A stretch of DNA of 64,000 nucleotides from an uncultured Bacteroides sp. (GCF_910578895.1 NZ_CAJTSC010000014.1:1-64000), one strand, 5' to 3'. Counted from the stretch's first letter, positions 18,567-27,179 are shown. Notes: generated by a model from the sequence alone, not told the origin. Program-made: numbers and translations.

Positions 18567-18581
18567 CCCCACAATTCCCCA
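18567..18581 (-). promoter_or_regulatory. Candidate MraZ operator (two TGGGG boxes)
   Basis: On the minus strand TGGGGAATTG is followed directly by TGGGGAAATG, so two TGGGG boxes recur with a 10-bp period (5-base box plus 5-base spacer). This is the geometry of known MraZ sites (TGGGN repeats spaced 5 bases apart) and it lies directly ahead of mraZ. E. coli has three boxes; only two are clear here. Confidence 0.65.
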
Positions 18582-18611
18582 CAATGTTTTAACTAAAATC
18601 TTACTTAGAAG

Positions 18612-18648
18612 TTTTCAACAGTGTGTTAATTGCTTATTCTGTTGAAAA
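18612..18648. repeat. Inverted repeat TTTTCAACAG / CTGTTGAAAA
   Basis: Two perfect 10-base arms (18612-18621 and 18639-18648) separated by 17 bases, about 90-120 bases upstream of mraZ. This could be an operator or a pair of divergent protein sites. The TTTTCAACA core loosely resembles DnaA-box-like sequences, but nothing else suggests an origin. Confidence 0.5.
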
Positions 18649-18810
18649 TGAACAGTGTGCCGTACTGCCTGTTTGTGGGGGTATGGTTGCGGCACTCTCT
18701 TTGAATGGGGGAGAATACGGGCGGGATTGTTGCGGAGTGTTTGCGTCCTTAGTCCGTGCCTGTTCTGCGATGAAACAAGGCGTGTGTGGATGTGGTCCGG
18801 TGTGATAATG

Positions 18811-18853
18811 CAACAGGCGCATGGAGGTGTCGTGGCACCCCATGCGCCTGTTG
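18811..18853. terminator. Strong hairpin downstream of the ECF sigma gene
   Basis: CAACAGGCGCATGG (18811-18824) and CCATGCGCCTGTTG (18840-18853) are perfect reverse complements, with an inner GGTG/CACC stem. It lies 54 bases past the sigma factor stop on the minus strand. No T-run follows on either strand, so it may be a terminator aided by other factors or an RNA 3'-end stabiliser. Confidence 0.5.
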
Positions 18854-18906
18854 TTGGAGCAAGAGAAAATTTATGTGATGGCAGGATTTACCGGTTCTTC
18901 GGCTGA

Positions 18907-19410
18907 TTAAACAAAGTCTTTCAGCTCTTGTTGCAGTTTTTGGCGGGTGAAGAAAATACGGCTTTTTACCGTTCCTAACGGCAGTCCCAGCTTTTCGGCT
19001 ATCTCACGGTACTTGAAGCCGGAAACGTGCATGGAGAACGGGATCTTATATTCGCGTGGCAGCGAATTGACGATGCGGTGCATCTCTTTCAGGTCGTATG
19101 CGCTTTCCGTACTCTCGAAAGCTGTGTCGCGCGGCAGGTTCAGGTGATACAGGTTGTCCGTATGGTCTACAAATGTCTGGTCGCGCACGACTTTGCGGTA
19201 ATTGTTGATGAAGATGTTGCGCATGATTGTGTACATCCATCCTTTGAAGTTGGTATCGGGCATATATTTGTCTTCATTGTCCAAAGCCTTGAGAGAAGTT
19301 TCCTGAAGAAGGTCGTTTGCTTCTTCGCGGTCGGAAGTGAGCTTGTATGCGAAACGCAATAAATCGTTTTGAACTGCGAGTAAGTCTTGCTTAAATGTAA
19401 TACTATTCAT
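18907..19410 (-). CDS. ECF-type RNA polymerase sigma factor
   Basis: A 167-aa sigma-70 family protein with region 2 (LLRFAYKLTSDREEANDLLQETSLKALDN, then FKGWMYTIMRNIFINNYRK) and region 4 (LPREYKIPFSMHVSGFKYREIAEKLGLPLGTVKSRIF, a helix-turn-helix). It redirects RNA polymerase to an alternative promoter set. No FecR/anti-sigma gene is adjacent, so it does not belong to a FecI/FecR transport system; control is probably transcriptional or by a distant anti-sigma. It is divergent from the acyltransferase pair at 19.6-21.5 kb. Confidence 0.92.
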   Translation of the reverse strand: MNSITFKQDLLAVQNDLLRFAYKLTSDREEANDLLQETSLKALDNEDKYMPDTNFKGWMYTIMRNIFINNYRKVVRDQTFVDHTDNLYHLNLPRDTAFESTESAYDLKEMHRIVNSLPREYKIPFSMHVSGFKYREIAEKLGLPLGTVKSRIFFTRQKLQQELKDFV

Positions 19411-19582
19411 AATGTGCTTTTTTAAAATTGTTACTTGTTCGTTTAGCCTTTCAGCACTGCAAGTTTACGGAGGTTCTTGCTTTTTGGCGGACGGCTTTTA
19501 AGCAATCTTTGGGGTGAAAACTGACAATTGATAGATTTTAGGTGCTATTTGATAGTTTTTGGGTGTAGTTTTCTGTCAAATA

Positions 19583-19615
19583 TTTGCATTTAATTAAAAA
19601 GATGCGTTAATTTTG
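19583..19615 (+). promoter_or_regulatory. Promoter of the acyltransferase (gls-like) pair
   Basis: TTTG (19583-19586), a 21-base spacer and TAATTTTG (19608-19615) fit the Bacteroides -33/-7 consensus. The ATG of the first gene is at 19639, giving a short leader. Confidence 0.6.
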
Positions 19616-19638
19616 CGCATCATTTCATCATAAAAAGA

Positions 19639-20457
19639 ATGGCAGACGACTCTTTATTCTTGATTGACATTGATAAGATTCTTCGGGAGAAAGCTCCGAA
19701 GCATGTGAAATATATCCCTAAGTTTGTCGTGTCTTATCTGAAACGCATCGTTCATCAGGATGAATTGAATGTCTTTCTGAAGGAGTCGAAAGATAAGGTT
19801 GGGGTGGAATTTCTGCAAGCCTGCCTGGACTTTCTGGATGCCAAGCTGATTGTGAAAGGCAAGGAAAATCTCCCCAAAGAGGGGCTTTATACGTTTGTCT
19901 CCAATCATCCTTTGGGTGGACAGGACGGCGTTGCGTTGGGTTATGTACTCGGGACCTTTTATGATGGAAAGGTGAAGTATATGGTCAATGACCTGCTTAT
20001 GAACCTGCGCGGGTTGGCTCCCCTCTGCATTCCTATCAATAAGACCGGCAGGCAGGCGAAGGACTTTCCGAAGATGGTAGAGGCGGGCTTTGCGTCGGAC
20101 GACCAGCTTATCATGTTTCCCGCCGGGCTTTGTTCGCGCCGCCAAAACGGGGTTATCCGCGATTTGGACTGGAAAAAGACGTTCATCGTGAAGAGTGTCG
20201 AGGCGCATCGCGACGTAGTGCCTATCCGTTTCGACGGCCGTAATTCCAATTTCTTTTATAATCTCGCCAACTTGTGCAAGGCGTTGGGCATCAAGTTCAA
20301 TATTGCCATGCTTTACTTGGCGGACGAGATGTTGAAAAACCGTCACAAGACATTTACTATTACAATAGGTAAGCCTATCCCTTGGCAAACATTCGATAAG
20401 ACGAAAACGCCTGCTCAATGGGCGCAGTATGTGAAAGATATCGTGTATAAATTATAA
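19639..20457 (+). CDS. glsA: PlsC-type O-acyltransferase, probable glycine lipid synthesis (GlsA-like)
   Basis: A 272-aa acyltransferase. SNHPLGGQDG (88-97) is the catalytic His/Asp motif; the spacing is H-x5-D, one residue longer than the classical HX4D. FPAGLCSR (about 155-162) replaces the usual FPEGTRS glycerophosphate-binding motif, as in lyso-aminolipid acyltransferases. The gene lies 76 bases ahead of an OlsB-like N-acyltransferase. In Bacteroides thetaiotaomicron such a pair (GlsA/GlsB) makes N-acyl then O-acyl glycine/serine lipids of the outer envelope. The assignment is by family and neighbour; a general acylglycerol-phosphate acyltransferase is the alternative. Confidence 0.78.
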   Translation: MADDSLFLIDIDKILREKAPKHVKYIPKFVVSYLKRIVHQDELNVFLKESKDKVGVEFLQACLDFLDAKLIVKGKENLPKEGLYTFVSNHPLGGQDGVALGYVLGTFYDGKVKYMVNDLLMNLRGLAPLCIPINKTGRQAKDFPKMVEAGFASDDQLIMFPAGLCSRRQNGVIRDLDWKKTFIVKSVEAHRDVVPIRFDGRNSNFFYNLANLCKALGIKFNIAMLYLADEMLKNRHKTFTITIGKPIPWQTFDKTKTPAQWAQYVKDIVYKL

Positions 20458-20533
20458 GTTGAAAATTAAAATAGAAAATCGGGGGTTGATACGGAAAGGT
20501 TATTCTCAACTCTCCATTCTCAATTAAAGTAAT

Positions 20534-21499
20534 ATGGAAGATGTAATTGCACCGATTAGCAAAGAATTGCTAAAAGCGGAGTTGACCGAAGACAAACGTC
20601 TGCGTATGACGAATAAGAGTAATAATCAGATATACATTATTACTGCCCAGGATTCACCGAACACGATGAAGGAAATCGGGCGTCTGCGTGAAATTGCATT
20701 TCGGGCTGCCGGTGGTGGAACGGGTATGTCGATGGATATCGACGAATACGATATCATGGACAATCCCTATAAGCAGTTGATTGTCTGGAACCCCGAAGCG
20801 GAAGAGATATTGGGCGGCTACCGCTATATTCTCGGTACGGACGTACGTTTCGACGAGCACGGCATGCCGATTCTGGCGACTGCGCACATGTTTGATTTTT
20901 CCGAGAAATTCCTGAAAGAGTATCTTCCCACTACTATCGAGCTTGGACGTTCGTTCGTGACGCTCGAATATCAGTCTACCCGTCGTGACAGCAAGGGTTT
21001 GTTTGCATTGGATAATTTATGGGACGGTTTGGGTGCCTTGATCGTGGTTATGCCCAATGTGAAATATTTCTTTGGCAAGGTTACCATGTATCCCAGCTAT
21101 ATACGCAAAGGACGTGACATGATTCTTTATTTCCTGAAGAAGCATTTTGCGGATAAAGGGAGCTTGATTACTCCGATGAAACCGCTGCAATTGGAAGCTG
21201 ACGAGAAAGAATTGGAGGCCCTGTTCTGTAAGGATACATTTAAAGAAGACTATAAGATACTGAACGGCGAGATACGCAAACTGGGATACAACATCCCGCC
21301 ATTGGTAAACGCGTATATGAGCCTTAGCCCGACAATGCGTATGTTCGGCACGGCTATTAATTACGGTTTCGGCGATGTGGAGGAAACCGGTATCCTGATT
21401 GCTGTCGATGAAATTCTGGCGGAAAAGCGTATCCGCCATATCCAGTCGTTCATCGAAAGCGAGCCGGATGCGTGCAACTGGGCTGCCGGAACGAAATAG
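20534..21499 (+). CDS. glsB: GNAT-fold N-acyltransferase, probable glycine N-acyltransferase (GlsB-like)
   Basis: A 321-aa protein of the hemolysin/OlsB acyl-ACP:amino-acid N-acyltransferase family. The N-terminal part (IGRLREIAFRAAGGGTG, then DEYD and QLIVWNPEAEEILGGYRYI) is the OlsB/autoinducer-synthase-like GNAT core; LPTTIELGRSFV is the characteristic ELGRS-F motif. It would attach a 3-hydroxy fatty acid to glycine, giving the substrate of the preceding O-acyltransferase. The two genes share orientation and promoter. Ornithine or serine as the acceptor is possible from sequence alone. Confidence 0.8.
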   Translation: MEDVIAPISKELLKAELTEDKRLRMTNKSNNQIYIITAQDSPNTMKEIGRLREIAFRAAGGGTGMSMDIDEYDIMDNPYKQLIVWNPEAEEILGGYRYILGTDVRFDEHGMPILATAHMFDFSEKFLKEYLPTTIELGRSFVTLEYQSTRRDSKGLFALDNLWDGLGALIVVMPNVKYFFGKVTMYPSYIRKGRDMILYFLKKHFADKGSLITPMKPLQLEADEKELEALFCKDTFKEDYKILNGEIRKLGYNIPPLVNAYMSLSPTMRMFGTAINYGFGDVEETGILIAVDEILAEKRIRHIQSFIESEPDACNWAAGTK

Positions 21500-21542
21500 G
21501 GTGTTCTTCTCTTCCGGCGGACGGCAGGTGCCCGGGCGGGCA

Positions 21543-22889
21543 CTATACTGCCGGCAGGCTGTTTCCGTTGATTTTCCGGTATAGGTCGAGGGCGAAGACG
21601 TCCGTCATACCCGAGATATAGTCCAATACGGCTTGTATCCTTTCATACAGCGCGGTTGCTTTCATGTTGTATTGACCGGACACCCGGTTGATAAGCAGTT
21701 GCGAATAGGCTTTTTCCGGTGAACATACCGCATCGATCATCAGTTCGAGCAGCGTGCTGATGATGCGGAAACCGGCAAGTTCTATGTCCAATACATCGCG
21801 TGAACGGTATATCTTCTGGAAAGATACCTCTGCGCAATGCCTGTAGGCATCGGCAGGGCGTTCAGCGATGTGTTTGATGAGGCTTCCCTCGAACTCTCCT
21901 TCCAGTATTTTAGTCTCGTTGTCGAGAAATGCCCGGGTGCATTCGCTGATAAGCAGCCCGATAACCGAAGAACGCAGATAGGCAATCTGCTCATTCGTAT
22001 CGTTTACAATCTTGAACGTGTTGGTTATATGTGCCTTGCGCTCATCCGGGAAGTAGGACAGCAGCAACTCCTGCGTTTCTTGCGTGGTAAGAATCTTCAG
22101 TTTGTGCGCATCCTCGATGTCCATCATCTGGTAGCAGATGTCGTCTGCCGCTTCTACCAGATAGACAAGCGGATGGCGTGCGTATCTCAACGGCGAGCCG
22201 TTGAGTTTCTTCATGCCCAGTTCCTCGGCTATCCGCCGGAAACTCTCTTCTTCGGTGGTGAAGAAGCCGAACTTGGACTTCTGTCCTGCCAGGCTCGATG
22301 AATACGGGTATTTTACGATACTGGCAAGCGTGGAGTAGGTCAGGACAAATCCGCCTTTCCTGCGTCCTTCGAATTGGTGGGTGAGCAGCCGGAAGGCGTT
22401 GGCGTTTCCTTCGAAGTGTGTCAGGTCTTCCCATTGTGCAGGAGTGAGCTGTTCTCCATCGGGTTGCTTTTCTTTCAGTGCCAAACCTTTTCCTTCCGAG
22501 AAGAAAGTGGAGATGGCACGTTCGCCGGAATGCCCGAACGGCGGATTACCCAAGTCGTGTGCCAGGCATGCCGCCGAAACGATGGAGCCGATTTCCGGCA
22601 GGTAAGAGTGTTGCAGTTCGGGGCGGCGGGCAAGGATTGCCTTGGCTACGTCATTGCCCAGCGAGCGGCCTACGCAGGAGACTTCCAGGCTATGCGTCAG
22701 GCGGTTGTGCACGAATACGCTGCCGGGCAGGGGAAACACCTGTGTCTTGTTCTGCAATCTCCGGAAGGGAGCGGAGAAGATAAGCCGGTCGTAATCCCGT
22801 TGAAATTCGGAGCGGTTCTCGTGACGCTCTTTATGAAACTCTTCCAAACCGAATCGTTTGGCGGATATGAGGGTATTCCAATCCATCAT
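21543..22889 (-). CDS. dgt: Deoxyguanosinetriphosphate triphosphohydrolase-like protein (dNTPase)
   Basis: A 448-aa HD-domain enzyme that hydrolyses dNTPs to nucleoside and triphosphate. The phosphohydrolase residues are in NRLTHSLEVSCVGRS (metal His) and CLAHDLGNPPFGHSGE (HD pair plus downstream His); FEGNANAFRLLT is the family's dNTP-binding segment. Two start codons in a row (22889 and 22886) make the first residue uncertain by one. It is divergent from dut, so dGTP/dUTP clean-up genes sit side by side. A TACATTTG -7 element lies at 22923-22916 on the minus strand. Confidence 0.92.
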   Translation of the reverse strand: MMDWNTLISAKRFGLEEFHKERHENRSEFQRDYDRLIFSAPFRRLQNKTQVFPLPGSVFVHNRLTHSLEVSCVGRSLGNDVAKAILARRPELQHSYLPEIGSIVSAACLAHDLGNPPFGHSGERAISTFFSEGKGLALKEKQPDGEQLTPAQWEDLTHFEGNANAFRLLTHQFEGRRKGGFVLTYSTLASIVKYPYSSSLAGQKSKFGFFTTEEESFRRIAEELGMKKLNGSPLRYARHPLVYLVEAADDICYQMMDIEDAHKLKILTTQETQELLLSYFPDERKAHITNTFKIVNDTNEQIAYLRSSVIGLLISECTRAFLDNETKILEGEFEGSLIKHIAERPADAYRHCAEVSFQKIYRSRDVLDIELAGFRIISTLLELMIDAVCSPEKAYSQLLINRVSGQYNMKATALYERIQAVLDYISGMTDVFALDLYRKINGNSLPAV

Positions 22890-23016
22890 GTTCTTGCTTT
22901 CTTATTATTTAACTGCAAATGTATGACTATTTGCTTCAAAATCCGTAATTTTGTCCATTAAATAAGTGAATTAAAGTAATCTCCATTCTAACTTCATTAA
23001 AATGATAAATAATAGT

Positions 23017-23448
23017 ATGAACGTCCGAATTATAAATAAGTCGAAACATCCGCTTCCGGCGTATGCCACCGAGTTGTCTGCCGGAATGGATATTCGTGCC
23101 AACCTTTCCGAACCGATTGCCTTGCAGCCGTTGCAGCGTTGCCTTGTTCCTACCGGTTTGTACATTGCCTTGCCGGCAGGTTTTGAAGCGCAGATACGTC
23201 CCCGTAGCGGTTTGGCTATCAAGAAGGGGATTACGGTGCTCAACTCTCCGGGAACCATTGATGCCGACTATCGCGGTGAAATTTGTATTATTCTCGTGAA
23301 CCTTTCGTCGGAGATATTTGTGATTGAAGATGGAGAGCGGATTGCCCAGATGGTAATCGCCCGTCACGAGCAGGCCGTGTGGCAGGAGACGGATGTGCTG
23401 GATGAGACGGAACGCGGTGCCGGTGGATTCGGGCATACGGGTGTGTGA
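23017..23448 (+). CDS. dut: dUTP diphosphatase
   Basis: A homotrimeric dUTPase of 143 aa from the ATG at 23017 (MNVRIINKSKHPLPAYAT); an upstream in-frame ATG at 23002 would add MINNS. Motifs: AGMDIRA (motif 1), RPRSGLAIKKGI (motif 2), PGTIDADYRGE with the catalytic Asp (motif 3), RIAQMVI (motif 4), and GAGGFGHTG (motif 5; His in place of the common Ser). It removes dUTP and supplies dUMP for thymidylate. It opens a four-gene unit with the TPR protein, DUF4292 protein and EnvC-like protein. TAATTTTG at 22946-22953 is a candidate -7. Confidence 0.95.
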   Translation: MNVRIINKSKHPLPAYATELSAGMDIRANLSEPIALQPLQRCLVPTGLYIALPAGFEAQIRPRSGLAIKKGITVLNSPGTIDADYRGEICIILVNLSSEIFVIEDGERIAQMVIARHEQAVWQETDVLDETERGAGGFGHTGV

Positions 23449-23510
23449 TAGGAGTTGTTAATGATCGGTGGTTGGCAGGGTACTTATACCCGTGTGATTT
23501 TGCATAGATA

Positions 23511-25277
23511 ATGAAATTGTTCAATTATAAAAAGACAGGGTTATTGTTGCTGGTGGCAGGTGTCTTGCTTGTTTCCTGCGGAACATCCCGCAAGCAGGCG
23601 AGGGTAGTGCCGGCAAGGCCTGTGATGGAACTCACGCCGGAGCAACAACGCAAGTACGATTATTTCTTCCTGGAAGCCGCCCGCCTGAAGATGCAGAAAA
23701 AGTATGATGCGGCTTTTGACATGTTGCAGCACAGCCTGGCAATCAACCCGAATGCTTCGTCGGCTTTGTATGAACTGGCGCAGTATTATCTGTTTCTGAA
23801 GCAAGTGCCTCAGGGGCAGGCTGCGTTGGAGAAGGCAGTGGAGAACGATCCCGATAATTATTGGTACAGTCAGGGATTGGCAAACCTCTATCAGCAGCAG
23901 GGTGAAAAGGAGAAGGTGGCGACGCTGCTGGAAGGGATGTCCGTACGCTTCACGGACAAGCTGGATCCGCTTTATGCTTTGTTGGACATTTACAACCGGC
24001 AGGAGCAGTACGATAAAGTGATTGCCACGTTGGACCGCATCGAAGGAAAGATGGGCAAGAGCGAACAGCTGAGCATGGAGAAATTCCGTATTTACCTGCA
24101 AATGAAAGATAATAAGAATGCTTTCCGCGAGATAGAGAGCCTGGTGGCGGAATATCCGATGGATGCCCGCTATCAGGTTGTGCTGGGGGATGTGTATATG
24201 CAGAACGGGAAAAAGGAAGAGGCCTACGGCATATACCGCAAGGTGCTGGATGCGGAGCCCGACAATGCCATGGCGATGTATTCGCTGGCATCTTATTATG
24301 AGGAGACCGGTCAGAAGGAACGCTACCGGCAACAGCTGGACACTTTATTGCTCAACAAAAAAGTCCCTACGGAAACGAAACTCAACGTAATGCGTCGGTT
24401 TGTGGTGCAGAGTGAGCAGGAGGGCAAGGATAGCACGCAGGTCATCAACCTCTTCGACCGGATACTGGAACAGGAACTTGACGATGCCGCAATGCCGATG
24501 CTGTATGCCCAATATCTCTTGTCTAAGGAAATGAACGAAAAAGCGTTTCCCGTATTGCGGCAGGTGTTGGCAATAGACCCTGCCAATACGGCCGCGCGCA
24601 TGATGTTGCTGGGCGAGGCGGTACGTAAAGAAGATTACGATGATATCCTTAGTCTGTGCGAGGCGGGTGTCGAGACCAATCCGGAGATGCTCGAGTTCTA
24701 CTTCTACCTGGCCATCGCCTACAACCGGGCGGAGCGGACGGACGATGTGATTGACATTTGCCGGAAAGCATTGACACATATCACTGCCGACAGCAAGAAA
24801 GACGTTGTTTCGGATTTCTATTCCATCTTGGGAGACGCCTATCATACGAAAAAATTGAATGAAGAAGCCTATGCCGCTTACGACTCGGCACTGGTGCATA
24901 ATCCTTCCAACATCGGTGCCCTGAACAACTATGCCTATTACCTCTCTGTGGAGCGTCGCAACCTGGATAAAGCCGAGGAAATGAGTTATAAGACGGTGAA
25001 GGCGGAGCCCGACAATGCCACCTATCTGGATACGTACGCCTGGATTTTGTTTGAGAAAGGCAATTATGCCGAAGCCCGCCTGTATATAGACGATGCCATG
25101 AAGAATGATGGCGGCAAGAGCGATGTTATCATAGAGCATTGCGGTGATATCTATTACATGACGGGTGATGCGGATAAGGCATTGGAATACTGGAAACAGG
25201 CGTTGGAAGCAGGTAGCGACTCCAAAACACTGAGACAGAAAATCCAGAAGAAGAAGTATGTCGGTGAAAAGGAATAA
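23511..25277 (+). CDS. TPR-repeat lipoprotein
   Basis: A 588-aa protein with a lipoprotein signal (LLLLVAGVLLVSC, acylated Cys at about 23) and at least ten tetratricopeptide repeats, such as ALYELAQYYLFLKQ, YQVVLGDVYMQNGKKEEAY and YLDTYAWILFEKGNYAEA. TPR arrays are helical protein-binding scaffolds; the lipid anchor puts it in the inner leaflet of the outer membrane or on the cell surface. The gene is followed 31 bases later by a DUF4292 lipoprotein and then an M23 peptidoglycan factor, so it may take part in envelope assembly. No specific function can be read. Confidence 0.88.
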   Translation: MKLFNYKKTGLLLLVAGVLLVSCGTSRKQARVVPARPVMELTPEQQRKYDYFFLEAARLKMQKKYDAAFDMLQHSLAINPNASSALYELAQYYLFLKQVPQGQAALEKAVENDPDNYWYSQGLANLYQQQGEKEKVATLLEGMSVRFTDKLDPLYALLDIYNRQEQYDKVIATLDRIEGKMGKSEQLSMEKFRIYLQMKDNKNAFREIESLVAEYPMDARYQVVLGDVYMQNGKKEEAYGIYRKVLDAEPDNAMAMYSLASYYEETGQKERYRQQLDTLLLNKKVPTETKLNVMRRFVVQSEQEGKDSTQVINLFDRILEQELDDAAMPMLYAQYLLSKEMNEKAFPVLRQVLAIDPANTAARMMLLGEAVRKEDYDDILSLCEAGVETNPEMLEFYFYLAIAYNRAERTDDVIDICRKALTHITADSKKDVVSDFYSILGDAYHTKKLNEEAYAAYDSALVHNPSNIGALNNYAYYLSVERRNLDKAEEMSYKTVKAEPDNATYLDTYAWILFEKGNYAEARLYIDDAMKNDGGKSDVIIEHCGDIYYMTGDADKALEYWKQALEAGSDSKTLRQKIQKKKYVGEKE

Positions 25278-25308
25278 GACGGTAACGTGTAAACGATAAA
25301 GCAAGAAA

Positions 25309-25890
25309 GTGATGGAACAAACAAAATTCAATGGCAAGGCGCTGGTCTTTATATGCTTCGTGCTCTGTTGTCTGACAGGATGTAAAACCACTCGTAAGGC
25401 GGAGACGTCCGGACAACTTGAGAGTACCCGATGCCTTTCCTCCAAGGTGCGGCTCACAGTTCCTTCCAAAGAAGCCGTTTTCACCGTAAACGGTACGATG
25501 AAGCTGGTAAGCGGCGAGCGGATGCAACTCTCTTTCCAGATGCCCATCATACGCACCGAGGTGGCACGTATGGATGTCACTCCCGAAGAGATATTGCTGG
25601 TAGACCGTATGGGCAAGCGCTATGTGCGCACCACCCGTAAGGAACTGAAGGATGTATTGCCCAAGAAAGCCGACTTTGCCCGTTTGGAGAAGATTTTGTT
25701 CGATGCTTCCAAACCCGGCGGCAAAAGGGAACTGTCCGGCAAGGAGCTGGGCATACCTTCATTGGAGAAGGGCAGGATTGAGTTGTCCGGATTTTCCAAT
25801 GAACCGTTTTCACTGACACCTACCGAACTCTCTTCGAAGTATACGCGGGTAGAGTTGAATGAAATATTAGAAATGCTGATGAGCTTATGA
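25309..25890 (+). CDS. DUF4292 lipoprotein (LolB-like fold suspected)
   Basis: A 193-aa lipoprotein (MEQTKFNGKALVFICFVLCCLTGC, lipobox LTGC). A second ATG 3 bases in is an equal start. The body matches the DUF4292 pattern: a long beta-rich segment (KVRLTVPSKEAVFTVNGTMKL, then MPIIRTEVARMDVTPEEILLVDRMGKRYV). DUF4292 proteins are thought to share the LolA/LolB-type half-barrel that carries lipidated cargo; that link is from family knowledge and not seen directly. It overlaps the next gene by 4 bases (ATGA type), implying translational coupling. Confidence 0.8.
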   Translation: MMEQTKFNGKALVFICFVLCCLTGCKTTRKAETSGQLESTRCLSSKVRLTVPSKEAVFTVNGTMKLVSGERMQLSFQMPIIRTEVARMDVTPEEILLVDRMGKRYVRTTRKELKDVLPKKADFARLEKILFDASKPGGKRELSGKELGIPSLEKGRIELSGFSNEPFSLTPTELSSKYTRVELNEILEMLMSL

Positions 25891-27179
25891 GACGTTTGCT
25901 TTGTATTTTTGTAAGTTGCTTCTGGCTGGCATTTCCGCTCTTTGCACAGTCTAACAAGCTGATAAGAGAACTGGAAGACAAGCGGGGTGCTCTGCAAAAG
26001 CAGATTTCCGAGTCGGAAACGCTTCTGAAAACTACAAAGAAAACCGTAAGCAGCCAGTTGAACGGTCTTGCGGTCCTGACCGGCCAGATAGAGGAGCGCA
26101 AACGCTATATCCTTGCCATAAATAACGATGTGGAGTCGATAGACCGTGAATTGGCATCGTTGGAACGTCAGTTGGAAACATTGCAGCATGAGTTAAAGAA
26201 CAATAAGCAGAAGTACGAGTCGTCCGTCCGGTACTTGTATAAAAACCGTTCTATCGAGGAGAAACTGATGTTTATCTTCTCTGCCCAAAGTTTGGCGCAG
26301 ACCTACCGCCGTTTGCGTTATGTGCGCGAGTATGCCACTTTCCAACGCCTGCAGGGCGAGGAAGTGCTGAAAAAACAGGAACAAGTCGGTAAGAAGAAAA
26401 CGGAACTCGGGCAGGTGCGTGCCGCTAAAGCCGATTTGCTGAAAGAACGTGAAGCCGAAAAGGTAAAGCTCGAGACGCAGGAGAAAGAAAAACGTACACT
26501 CGTAGCCGATTTGCAGAAAAAGCAGCGCGGATTGCAGAACGAGATTGCCAAGCAGCGCCGTGAAGCCAACCAGCTCAATGCGCGTATCGACCGTCTCATT
26601 GCCGAAGAGATAGAGAAAGCCCGCAAGCGTGCCGCCGAGGAAGCGCGCCGTGAAGCGGCCGCACGTAAAAAAGCGGGGGCAAAAACAGACAAACCTTCAA
26701 CATCCTCTGCCAAAGCCGCTCCTTTGGAAACATATACCATGAGCAAGGCAGACCGCGAACTTTCCGGTGATTTTGCCAACAACCGGGGCAAGTTGCCCAT
26801 GCCCATCAGCGGGGCTTACATCATCACCAGCCACTACGGACAATATGCTGTGGAAGGGCTGCGCAATGTAAAACTGGATAATAAAGGCATCGACATTCAA
26901 GGAAGACCGGGAGCACAGGCGCGCGCCATCTTCAACGGCAAGGTTGCCGCCGTTTTCAAGTTGAACGGATTGTTTAATATCCTCATCCGCCACGGAGCCT
27001 ATATCTCCGTGTATTGTAACTTGTCTTCCGCTTCGGTGAAACAAGGCGATACGGTCACTACCAAGCAGGCTATCGGGCAGGTATTCTCCGACGGAGCCGA
27101 TGGCGGACGTACAGTACTCCACTTCCAGTTGCGCCGTGAAAAGGAGAAGCTGAATCCCGAGCCTTGGCTGAACAGGTAA
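25887..27179 (+). CDS. EnvC-like murein hydrolase activator (coiled coil plus M23 domain)
   Basis: A 430-aa exported protein: signal peptide at 1-20 (FVSCFWLAFPLFAQ), a long coiled coil (about 22-260, heptads with many Lys/Glu/Gln, e.g. LIRELEDKRGALQKQISE), an Ala/Lys linker, and a C-terminal M23/LytM domain (about 305-430). In the LytM part the Zn site is incomplete: ITSHYGQYAVEGL and KGIDIQG replace the usual HxGxD, and ILIRHGAYISVYCNL and GRTVLHFQLRRE show only partial ligands, as in EnvC, which activates amidases without cutting. It probably controls daughter cell separation. Confidence 0.88.
   Translation: MRRLLCIFVSCFWLAFPLFAQSNKLIRELEDKRGALQKQISESETLLKTTKKTVSSQLNGLAVLTGQIEERKRYILAINNDVESIDRELASLERQLETLQHELKNNKQKYESSVRYLYKNRSIEEKLMFIFSAQSLAQTYRRLRYVREYATFQRLQGEEVLKKQEQVGKKKTELGQVRAAKADLLKEREAEKVKLETQEKEKRTLVADLQKKQRGLQNEIAKQRREANQLNARIDRLIAEEIEKARKRAAEEARREAAARKKAGAKTDKPSTSSAKAAPLETYTMSKADRELSGDFANNRGKLPMPISGAYIITSHYGQYAVEGLRNVKLDNKGIDIQGRPGAQARAIFNGKVAAVFKLNGLFNILIRHGAYISVYCNLSSASVKQGDTVTTKQAIGQVFSDGADGGRTVLHFQLRREKEKLNPEPWLNR

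Larger units (their letters stand above)
18526..18906. other. Intergenic region upstream of mraZ and downstream of the sigma factor gene
   Basis: No gene is supported in these 381 bases. Moving right from mraZ they hold two TGGGG boxes (18567-18581), an inverted repeat TTTTCAACAG / CTGTTGAAAA (18612-18648), G-rich low-information sequence, and a strong 14-bp hairpin (18811-18853). The dcw promoter must lie in the first 150 bases; TATTTTTA (18559-18552, minus strand) is a one-mismatch -7 candidate with no good -33. Confidence 0.6.

Noticed and set aside
18612..18648. DnaA boxes of a chromosomal origin
   Set aside because: Only two loose matches, no AT-rich unwinding element, and no dnaA/dnaN neighbours.
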